Position numbers and translations under genes: made by a program
NCBI GenBank assembly: GCA_948144175.1
Contig: CANXME010001987.1
Span: 429,001-493,000, forward strand
Direction of reading: 5' to 3'
DNA from: Closterium sp. NIES-65
Taxonomy: Eukaryota; Streptophyta; Zygnematophyceae; Desmidiales; Closteriaceae
DNA: 64,000 nt
The notes under the pieces: model-generated
The model's input: the letters and a program-made list of their open reading frames with translations, nothing else
Told to the model about the DNA's origin: nothing
Database searches by the model: none
Shown: piece after piece, positions 43,881 to 64,000 of the stretch
How the letters are laid out: every line of letters begins with the position of its first letter
Numbering within the stretch: position 1 is the stretch's first letter

Positions 43881-46667
43881 GTTTCTGCAACTTGCTGCGC
43901 GCAACATTGTCCCCCCCGAAGCGTGAGCGCTATGCGAGTCACGCGACGCGGAGGACGGGTCAGTGGCAGGGGCGGCAGTTGCTACGGTGCGAAAGAAAAT
44001 CGGAGAAACCTTGAATTGCAGGGAAGGGGAGGGGAAGATATCATTGACCGGGGGAAGGCGGAACAACGGCAAAAGTTGAGGGGGGGGAGGCGGGGAGGGG
44101 AGGAAGAGGGAAAGGCTTGCGGGGGTCGCGAGCGCAGATTCGGTTTCAACGCAACTGCCACGGGGTGGATGGGGGATGGATTGGGGAAGGAGTTGGCCTT
44201 GTTCGGCAGGTGCAAGAGCATATACTGTAGGCTCGGGAATGTGGGGGTGATGGAAAGTGCAAGGAAAGCTGAGGGGTGATATCCTCGCATCGCATCCATG
44301 GATAAGTTTGTTACAGTATGGCCCAGAAATTTCACTAGAGGTGGAGAAAAGATGCTACGGTTGGCAGGTGTAGTGACGGTTCAGTACAGCTGTTCAGAGG
44401 AAGTAGATATTCAACCAGTTTCAGCTGACCCACTGAATGGCAAATCGTGGACCTGGTCAACGTCGCGTCTCCGCCTCGCACGAAAGAGTGCGACGACTGG
44501 TTCAGTGTACACACGACGCTCGTTTGACTAACCCAAGGTTGCCTTGTAAAGAAAGCTCTTAATGGTTCCAAACAATTCGCTGATTTCGTCAACGTCGTAC
44601 CTAGCAAGGGGCTTATAAAATAATTATAACTCCACGTTGACATTTTGACTTCGGTCTCATAACTACTGCAACTAGCTGGAGGGGATTGTAATGTGGGTTT
44701 AACTGTCTCGTAAAAGAAACACAGATGCAGACTTTTAATTTTGGGCAGAGCAAATTCGCGCGCAGGGGCTGAGCATCTTGTGTACTGTACTCGCATGTGA
44801 TTCTCTGTGCCTTTGTACCTGCGCACTGGAACACAGGTCGGTGGAGAAAAGATTGGACCTCCCAAACATACGCGCTGTTGGACCGAGGAATTAACAGATG
44901 GATGCTCGAGGGACGAGTCGCGATTTCGTACCATATAGCTGGATAGCACTTAACATTTGTCATGCTACCAGTGGTTTCGGTGAGTAAATACACAATTGCT
45001 AGTAAGGAGTAAATGTTCAGTATGGAACTAACACAAAGTAGCATGCATGCAGTCTGAGCAAGAAATACAGCGAGCTGCTGGGTGTATTCACTCACCAAGG
45101 TGTATACACACCCAGCAGCAGCAGCGGCAGCAGCAGCAGCAGAACAATTTGGTCACAGCTTCATAGACAGAACAAAATGCCCAAGACACAACTCCCAGCC
45201 ACAGCAGCAGGTACCACATGCAATCACTGCGTGACCTCATCAGAAAACAACAAAACCAAAAAAGGCAGGAACCTGCAGCAGCAGGAGCAGGCAGGCTGTC
45301 ATTGCACACAGCCAGACACCTGCATCAGCACAGTGACACAGTGCATGCATGCTGTCTAATACGGCAACAACTAAGTTGAGCCACTCCATGCCATTTCACG
45401 CCACACCACCCAACCCCCTGCCCTCCCGTCCCCACTCAAGGGAAAATGTAACATCCACGTGTCTTTCCTTAGCCCTTGCACTGACCACTCTGCACAGACA
45501 TGGTGTTCCATTGCAGGTCCGGTCCCTTGTCGGTCCAAGCTGCTCCTAAAACCCGCTCTCGCTCGCTGCAATGCCCTCCATGCCGCCACTTCAAATCCCT
45601 CCACAATCCAAACTCCCTCCACAATCCACACTCCCTCCACGGACATGCTATAGATGCTCCTTCCTGCTCAGACATTCCTCTGCTGCACGCTGCCTCCACC
45701 GCCCCTCCCTGCCTGCACCAGTCCCTGCACACCTCCCCACTGTCTCCGCAAATTAATCCACCCAGCCATCCGCCATCACCACCCGCAGTCAGCCTCTATT
45801 TGAGGCTGAAGTCTTTTTTCAAAAGCCTCATAGACTGTCGTGGCTTGCACCAGTCCCTCCGCACTGCCTCTGCTGTCTCCACTCGGTCATCCACCATCAC
45901 CCGCCACAGCCTCTCTTCATTTCAAAACACACAGCAATGCCAAAAAGTTAGTGTTTCAGCCCCCAGTTTTTTTTTTCTTTTTTTTTTTCCTTTTTATTTC
46001 TTTTGGGTGACCGGAGTCAGACAAACAAGCACACAGACACATTCACACACATGACCAAGCACTTGCACACGTGTGCATACATACATACATGCAGACACAC
46101 CCACTTTCCGGGACATGGCACCCATGCACTGGCATGCCACTCATGCACTGGCATGCACAAGGCATTGGCAATCCACCAACACACACCCTGCTGCGTCTGC
46201 TCATCAATAATCACACGCCAAAAAAGTTAGCTCCAGTGCACACATGCACAAGTCAAATTGTCAGCTTCGCATCAGCTTCACATGCCCAGTCACACCACTT
46301 CCCACACACACTCCCATTCCCTCCACACCTCATTCTCCTTCACCTCCCACAGCCTTCTTCGCACTCTGGAGCAGCAGCAGTCCTTGAATCCCCACTCTTA
46401 GCCTCTGTCACATTGTAGCTCTTGGCACCTCGCCTTCCGTCCTAGACAGGTGACATTTGAGTCGCCTCAACAGCTGACCACCTCCTCTGCTGCCAGAGCA
46501 ACTGCTGCCCTCAGATCCCCTTCGCTGCCTCCCCACCTTACCCCTTGGAACCTTGTCTTCCCTTCTACCTTCTGACCCTGCCGCTGCGTGTAACAAGGCA
46601 ATTTTTTAGTCAAGCCAGAAATCGTCTTTGCCTCTCCACCTGCCCCCTTAAAGCCTCAACTTTACGT
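43881..46667. other. Intergenic region downstream of NOP14
   Basis: No supported gene. It contains a short CAG-rich run (about 45110-45142), a poly-T/pyrimidine tract (about 45967-46008) and a tandemly duplicated segment at about 45712-45795 and 45848-45912 separated by an imperfect inverted repeat (AGGCT to AGCCT). The longest open frame, 44335-44949 on the minus strand, has no recognisable features. Confidence 0.5.
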
Positions 46668-46790
46668 CTACCTTCTGCCCTTCCCGCTGCTCATGCCACC
46701 CCTCTTCCTCCCCAGCTGCCCCGACCACATGAGGTGCGCCTGCTGCTCCATGAACGCCATGGCCTGCTGGTTCTTCTCCCGCCGCCCCCC
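46668..46790 (-). repeat. Downstream copy of the NOP14 last-exon end
   Basis: A near-exact copy of 46850-46975, encoding the C-terminal stretch WSGQLGRKRGGMSSGKGRR and a stop a second time. It lies 60 bp past the real stop, so it is expected in the 3' untranslated region. Confidence 0.85.
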
Positions 46791-46849
46791 CTCAGCAGCA
46801 GCTGCTTCCCTCGAATCCCTTTCCCTGACTTCCCTTCACTTTTTGCCTC

Positions 46850-58340
<11,491 letters not shown>

Positions 58341-60140
58341 TCCTGGACGGACCCGGACGGAACTGGACGGACGTAGACGGACCTGAACTAAGCCTCGAGA
58401 TGAGACGCTAGTTCTGACGCGACTGCGCTACTACCCTCGCGACTCTAAACTCAGGGCTGAGCCGACGCCCTAAAACGGCACTAGCTAAAGCCATAGTGAC
58501 ATCTCGGGGCGAGCTCTACGCAAGCCCCAGCGCAGGAGAGCGTTGGAAGGAAGCAGCAGCTGCACGTAACCTCAACACAAACATGAAAGCTTCTCAGTTT
58601 GGTTCAGAAATACCAATGAATCCGACTCTTTCTAGCTGGCTTTCCTCATGAGTCGTGACCATGGTGTTGTGGGTCCAATGAGCAGTGATGTGATAGACCA
58701 ACAGAAGAGTGGCTCCTCCATCCATAACTCTTCTCCCCTACTACTCACCTCGCCGTAACTCCGACAAACCTCGGGGTTTGTTCTCACTGGGATTGGTTGG
58801 GAGGGGGAAACGGCTGGTGGGGCTAGGGTTTCGCCACGGGCCTCCTCCACTTCTCTCATTCATCCCTCCTCTCCCCTCTCCCCTCTCCCCTCTCCCATCT
58901 CTCCGCTCCACTTGCGTTTGTCGGCTCCGCTCCGTTACCTACAGTTGAACTTCTTCTGTCTGTTTCTTGACTTTCCCGTCCATTCAGCTGACACTCAGCC
59001 GGCTTCCGTCAGACTTCGCGCATCCATCCATCCAACCACACATACTGTAGGACTTTGTTTGTCGCCGCACTGAATTTGCAGTCTGCCCGGCCACGAAAGG
59101 TTTCGTCTCGGGACTGATCAGCGCCTGGCGAAAGAGACGCAAACTAAGGGCTGATGTTGTCAGTGCCCTCACGAGTCGCACGGTCACGCGCGAGACGACA
59201 GGTTATTGGTTGATCAAAAAGCGAGCTTATGATTGGATATCTCTTCATACCATGCGAACCATCCCATGGTTGGTGCAGAAAAGCTCGCAAGGGGATGCTA
59301 GAAGCAGTCAAGCATCTGTGCTGCAATTGTAATAAACAAACACTTCAAAAATGGTTTTACTTCACCACATACCAAGCAGAAACCTCACCCTCAAAATAGG
59401 CCTTGAAGACAAGAACCAATGAAAGAGCTTTCGGCTCAGAAATGGTGACAGGGAGCTATAAAAGCATAACAAAACCAGCTCAAACATTTGGGTGATGCAA
59501 TCTCTTGCAGTTCTTTTGGTGTACATTTGTACACGCATTTGTTGTTGGTCCTTGGTATGTTACAGTAGTAGGGAAAGTGGAAAGTGGTACGGTAAGAGGG
59601 GGATAAAGGGGGGTGAGGGGGAGTGGAATGGGGGCTTTAAGGGCATCGTTGCTCATTCTTGTTGTAGATTGCTCATCGTCAAACAGCCCAAGAAACTAGG
59701 AGGCAACACACAAGCATACATTCTGTTCAATGAGGCGCAAGTTTCACAAGCTAAAGGAGGTTGGCAGCACTAACTACACACATACATGGTAACCGCCCCT
59801 AACAAACGAGAACAAAGAGCTCCCTACGCTAAACAGCATTGCACCAAGCTACAGTTGCAGAACCTACCGACACCAAGTCCAGCATCAAGCTTCCACTGGT
59901 GGCCTAATCGATACCATTATTGTGTAATGGCACAAAGCAAGGCAATCCAGCCACCTCGCCTCAAGCACACACCCTTGGCTCAACCTCTTCCCCCTGTTGC
60001 TCCGTTTGCTCCTCCTGTTGCTCTCCCACTTGCTCCTCGCTCCAACTCATCAAATCAGACTCTCCCAAGCTCAACCGCACAGCACCAATCAGTTCTTCTC
60101 CTGCCCCTCACAAAACCTTCAACACTCATGCTGTCCCCTC
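58341..60140. other. Intergenic region between NOP14 and the acidic gene
   Basis: Upstream of NOP14 and downstream of the acidic gene. I see no supported gene. A CTATAAAAGC word occurs at about 59456-59465 on the plus strand, but the reading frame after it is short and featureless. Confidence 0.5.
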
Positions 60141-60176
60141 TTGTACCCCTCGCCCTCTCCCCCCCCCCCCCCCCCC

Positions 60177-60527
60177 CACCACTTCAGCTCTCTTGGGACT
60201 CCACTTCACTCAGCTCACCTCAACCGCACAACACCGCTCTGTCCTTCTCCTGCTCCTCTCCTTAGTGCCCCTCGCCCTCCCCCTCCATCTCATGGGACTC
60301 CAGGTTACTCAGTTCAGGGGGGATGAGTGACACTGCCACCCTAAACCCTGTGCACCCTGCTCTCAGCTCAGCTCAACTCATCTCATCTCATCTCATCTGA
60401 GCTCTGCGCCACAGCACCACCATTCGCTGCACATGCTCCTTCTGCTCCTTCTGCCTCCCCCTCCAGCTCGTGTGATTCCAGCTCGCTCAGCTCAGCGGGG
60501 ATGAATTTTCCAAACGACACCCCCGCC
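60177..60527 (-). repeat. Copies of the acidic-gene 3' end downstream of its stop
   Basis: The C-terminal coding segment (60621-60681, encoding FGKFIPAELSELESHELEGE) recurs behind the stop at about 60463-60527 (close copy), 60278-60345 and 60177-60225 (more diverged). This parallels the NOP14 exon-edge copies. Confidence 0.8.
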
Positions 60528-60547
60528 CCTGCACCTCTCAGCCCAGC

Positions 60548-63500
60548 TCAACCGCACAGCACCACTCCCTTATCCTGCTCTTCCCCTTTGTGCCCCTCCG
60601 CCTCGCCCTCCCCCTCCAGCTCGTGGGACTCCAGCTCGCTCAACTCAGCGGGGATGAATTTCCCAAACGACACTCCCGCCTTGTGCACCCTGCGCCGCCT
60701 CCGCCCTGCCCTCTGCTTCTGCTCCTTTTGCGCTGGTGTAGAGGCAGCACTGGTTGCTGCTTCTTGTCCGGTGCTCTCCAACTCGCCCCCATGTGAACCC
60801 TCCTCTGAGAATTCCTCTGAATCTTCCCACGAGCCTTCCTCTGACCCCACTTCCTCCCACTCTCCATCCTCGGACACCGCCTCTTCATCCTTCTCCATAC
60901 CTCCATCTCCCATCACTCTCTCCTCTTCAATCCTCATGTGAGGCGAATCATGTGCACTCGAATCTTCTTCTCCACTTCTGCTCTCCTCAATCTCCTCCCC
61001 AGATCCCTCTGAACCGTTTGCAACACCCTCCTCAATAGCCTCTCCTTCCTCTCCCTCTCCCACTCCCTCACCCTCTCCCTCTTCACCTCCCTCACTCACT
61101 TCCTCCCCACCCTCCCCCTCACTCATAGTGTAAGACAGTTCCTCCTCCACCTCTTCATACTCCTCCTGAACATCCTCGTACTCCTCATCACTCCCCAAGC
61201 TCACATCATCACCATACTCACTCCCCTCCTCCCCACCCACACTCACATCCTCACGTTCCTCAGCACCCCCCTCCCATTCCCCATCCTCGTTATTGTGTTC
61301 CTCACTTCCAGATCCATGTTCTCCCTCCGCCTCTTTCCCCTCCTCTCCCCTGCTTCCCTCTCCATCCTCACTCCCCACTCCTACCTCACCGTCCTCTCCG
61401 TCCCTCTCCATGCCTCCCACACTCTCCTGTCCCTCCTCCTTCACCTCCCCCTTTTCCCCACCATCCAACGTATCCTCCTCGCCCACACTCTCCGCGCCCA
61501 CACTCTCCTCTCCTACAATCCCCTCTTCCACCTCCCCCTCCTCCCCACCATCATCAAGGTAACCATTATCATCCAGCATCTTTTCCCGCTCATCCTCCGA
61601 TAATATCTCCTCCACCTCCTCCCCTTCCCCCTCGCCCTCCAATATATCAACTTCCTCCTCTTCTTCTCCCTCCTCCCCACCCTCTCCCCCGTCCTCCTCT
61701 TCCAACTCCTCCACTACTTCATACGCTTCCTCTCCTTCCTCCTCTTCATACTCTTCCCCTTCCTCCTGTTCTTCCCCACTTTCTGCCACCTCCTCCTCTC
61801 CCTCCTCTCCCTGCTCTCCCTCCTCTCCCACTCCCTCCTCTCTCTCCTCGTCTTCATACACGAACTCAACGATCTCCTCCCCTTCCTCGAGATCCTCCTC
61901 GTTCACATACTCATAGATCACTCCCTCCTCTTCCTCCTCTTCTCCCTCTTCCTCTTCCTCCTCTTCTCCCTCCTCTTCCCCCTCCTCTTCCCTCTCGCCC
62001 TCCTCTAGTTGCACTCCTTCCTCCGTCGCTTCCTCCATCTTCTTCCTGTCTTCAGGATCCTGCTCATTAGCATACTCGTATATAACTCCCTCCTCTCCCT
62101 CCTTTACCTCCTCTCCCTCCTCCTGCGCTACCTCTTCCCCGTCGTCTGCCTGTGCTTCTTCCATCACCTCCTCTTCTTTCTCCCCGTCCTCGAGATCCTC
62201 TTCGTTCACGTACTCGTATATCACTCCCTCTTCGTCCTCCTCATCTACCTCTTCCTCCTCGCCCTCCTCTTCCTTCTCGTCCGCTCCCTCCTCTTCCTCC
62301 TCCTTTACCTCTCCCTCTTCCTCCGCTCCCTCCTCTTCCACCTCTTCTGCCTGTGCTTCCAATACCTCCTCTTCTTCCTCCACTTCAACTCCCTCTTCCC
62401 TCGCTCCCTCGTCCTCCTCCTCATGCCCCTCTCCCTCCTTTACCTCCTCGCCCTCCATTTCCTCCTTCTCTTCAGTTTCCTCTCCCTCTGCTTCGTCCAT
62501 TTCCTCCACTTCCACTTCCTCCCCTACTTCCGAATTCCCCTCACTCACACACTCATACACCACCTCCACCTCCTCTCCCTCCTCGCCCTCCTCTCCCTTC
62601 ACCTCCACCTCCTCATCCTCTCTTTCCTCCTCAGCTACCTCCTGGTGCTCCTCTCTCTCTACTCCTTCCTCCACACTCTCCTCAGCCCCACCGCTCTCTT
62701 CCTCCACACCAGCTTCGTCCTCACCCGTCGTCTCCCCACTCTCCTCTTCACTTCCCTCCTCACTTTCCTCCTCACTCCCTTCCTCCTTCCCCCCTGCGCC
62801 TAATCCAGCGTCCTCTGCCAGCCTGTCACATGCTTCCGGACTTCCTACCACGTCGACACCACTTGACACATCAGCTCCTTCTGCCACATCAGCACAACTT
62901 GACACATCCGCATCTTCAGCCACGTCGGCTCCTTCTGTCACGTCTGCACCGTCGGCCACATCAGCAGCATCAAGGACGGTTCCCGCCAGGTCAGCGCTCC
63001 CTGCCACGTCTGTTGTCTCATCCCTTCTCTCCTTAACGTGTCCCTCTCCACCCATCACACTCCCCTCATCGCTGCACGAAGGGGAAATGCACGAAGCAGC
63101 ATCGTCCTTCCCCTCAAATCTCTCCACACCACTCAACTCCACACTCTCCTGCACTCCTTTTCCCTTCTGTCCCTCCTCTTCTTCCTCCTGTGCCTCTTCC
63201 ACACTCTCAGCACTCTCCTCACACACTACTATACCCGCGTCCTCACATGCACCATTCAGTTCACTTTCTGCCTCTTCTGATTTCACTATTTCTTCTGCTT
63301 CTTCACTGTTTGTTTCAGCTCCCTCCTCGGTATCAATCCCTTCCTCCTCTTCCCTCTCTACCTTCTCCTCCGTCTCTTCCCTCGCTTCCATTTCCTCCTC
63401 CTCCCTCGCTTCAATGCCCTCTTCCCTCTCATCCTCGCTTTCTCCTTCACTCTTCAAACTCGCTTCCTCTTCCCACTCACTCCCGCACTCACTCTCAGCA

Positions 63501-64000
63501 GCTTCCTCTCCCGCATTCCTTTCACCTCCCTCCTCCCCATCCTCGTTCTCTCCCTCATTCTCCAGACTGCCCTCCTCTCCCTTCTCACTCCCACACTCAC
63601 TCTCGCCAACTTCCCCTCCATCACTACCACCACACTCCTCAATCTCCTCCTCAATTTCCACTCTCTCGCCCTCATCTTTTTCTCTCTCCTCCCTCTCATC
63701 CTCGCTCTCACCAACTTCCCCTCCATCACTACCACCGCACTCCTTGATCTCCGCTTCTCTCTCCTCCTCACTCTCCTCCCTCTCCTCACCCTCTTCCCTC
63801 TCCTCCTCACTCTCCACCCTCTCATCCTCACTCTCATCCTCATTTTCTTCTCTCTCCTCCCTCTCATCCTCACTCTCACTTCCGCTCCTCACACTCACAC
63901 CCTCACTCGCCTCACTCACTGACCCAATATCGCTCCCACACTCACTCCCACTCTCGCTCCTACACTCACTCCCACTCTCGCTTCTACTCTCACTCCCACA
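60548..64000 (-). CDS. Very acidic repetitive protein, C-terminal part (5' end outside window)
   Basis: A single open frame of about 1,150 codons, ending in TGA at 60548-60550 and open to the window edge, so the start is not visible. It is dominated by Glu, with Gly, Ser, Val and Asp. Repeats include four versions of a VIYEYVNEEDLE-like motif (encoded within about 61860-62580) and an Ala/Asp/Val stretch with ADVAEDADVSSCADVAEGAD. The end is basic (RAGRRRRRVHK) followed by AGVSFGKFIPAELSELESHE and a short tail. I do not recognise a family. Composition suggests an intrinsically disordered, probably nuclear protein. It is a real frame rather than a shadow, because the complementary frames are simple Ser/Pro/Leu runs and the C-terminal end is non-repetitive. 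Confidence 0.65.
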   Translation of the reverse strand, partial: CGSESRSESGSECRSESGSECGSDIGSVSEASEGVSVRSGSESEDEREEREENEDESEDERVESEEEREEGEEREESEEEREAEIKECGGSDGGEVGESEDEREEREKDEGERVEIEEEIEECGGSDGGEVGESECGSEKGEEGSLENEGENEDGEEGGERNAGEEAAESECGSEWEEEASLKSEGESEDEREEGIEAREEEEMEAREETEEKVEREEEEGIDTEEGAETNSEEAEEIVKSEEAESELNGACEDAGIVVCEESAESVEEAQEEEEEGQKGKGVQESVELSGVERFEGKDDAASCISPSCSDEGSVMGGEGHVKERRDETTDVAGSADLAGTVLDAADVADGADVTEGADVAEDADVSSCADVAEGADVSSGVDVVGSPEACDRLAEDAGLGAGGKEEGSEEESEEGSEEESGETTGEDEAGVEEESGGAEESVEEGVEREEHQEVAEEEREDEEVEVKGEEGEEGEEVEVVYECVSEGNSEVGEEVEVEEMDEAEGEETEEKEEMEGEEVKEGEGHEEEDEGAREEGVEVEEEEEVLEAQAEEVEEEGAEEEGEVKEEEEEGADEKEEEGEEEEVDEEDEEGVIYEYVNEEDLEDGEKEEEVMEEAQADDGEEVAQEEGEEVKEGEEGVIYEYANEQDPEDRKKMEEATEEGVQLEEGEREEEGEEEGEEEEEEEGEEEEEEGVIYEYVNEEDLEEGEEIVEFVYEDEEREEGVGEEGEQGEEGEEEVAESGEEQEEGEEYEEEEGEEAYEVVEELEEEDGGEGGEEGEEEEEVDILEGEGEGEEVEEILSEDEREKMLDDNGYLDDGGEEGEVEEGIVGEESVGAESVGEEDTLDGGEKGEVKEEGQESVGGMERDGEDGEVGVGSEDGEGSRGEEGKEAEGEHGSGSEEHNNEDGEWEGGAEEREDVSVGGEEGSEYGDDVSLGSDEEYEDVQEEYEEVEEELSYTMSEGEGGEEVSEGGEEGEGEGVGEGEEGEAIEEGVANGSEGSGEEIEESRSGEEDSSAHDSPHMRIEEERVMGDGGMEKDEEAVSEDGEWEEVGSEEGSWEDSEEFSEEGSHGGELESTGQEAATSAASTPAQKEQKQRAGRRRRRVHKAGVSFGKFIPAELSELESHELEGEGEAEGHKGEEQDKGVVLCG

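Noticed and set aside
44335-44949. Minus-strand frame of 204 codons
   Set aside because: No recognisable motif, no codon or compositional support and no splice or neighbour context, so it is probably chance.
59492-59773. Plus-strand frame of 93 codons after a TATA-like word
   Set aside because: No family resemblance and no second exon or poly-A context that I can support.

Overview
The window is eukaryotic nuclear DNA from a green-plant lineage. The supports are a PEPKR2-like Ser/Thr kinase (a plant-type family), a multi-exon NOP14 gene, and Ty1/copia and Ty3/gypsy elements whose primer sites resemble the plant initiator-Met tRNA type. The long, repeat-rich introns and heavy transposon load would suit a streptophyte alga, but I cannot place the species from sequence alone.

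Positions 1-37748 are a nest of transposons. A plus-strand copia fossil (1-5550) carries a young non-autonomous LTR element (3801-5323). Next come the RT-to-integrase half of a gypsy fossil (5551-8022) and the 3' end of a minus-strand copia (8023-8796 and 20703-20820). That copia end is split by an 11.9-kb Plavaka-like (CMC/CACTA superfamily) DNA transposon at 8797-20700. A copia with both LTRs (20821-27932), a minus-strand copia (27933-34569) and the gag-protease half of a gypsy element (34570-37748) follow. The gypsy LTR is itself interrupted by a TA-flanked MITE that holds a second MITE. The DNA transposon has short inverted ends, a spliced transposase gene on the plus strand, and a divergent accessory gene on the minus strand. 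It also has two internal repeat arrays: a CCACGTCA-rich array and a 178-bp tandem array.

Positions 37905-64000 hold three host genes, all on the minus strand: a two-exon PEPKR2-like kinase (37905-40700), a 12-exon NOP14 ribosome-biogenesis gene (46850-58340; 1,180 codons with every splice phase consistent), and the C-terminal part of a very acidic repetitive protein (60548-64000, running off the window). Between the kinase and NOP14 lie nested MITEs inside a larger inverted repeat.

The most unusual signal is in the host genes. Nearly every NOP14 intron contains one to four degenerate tandem copies of the neighbouring exon edge together with its splice site. At four of these duplications, a palindrome with the core TTTTGAGRNNYCTCAAAA sits exactly between the two direct copies. 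Similar exon-edge copies occur in the kinase intron and behind the acidic gene. This points to a repeated duplication process, possibly palindrome-associated, that enlarges or creates introns in this genome. The second notable point is structural: two LTRs of one copia insertion, sharing the same 5-bp target duplication and flanked by complementary gypsy halves, now lie 29 kb apart in opposite orientation. That implies an inversion or an assembly mis-join.
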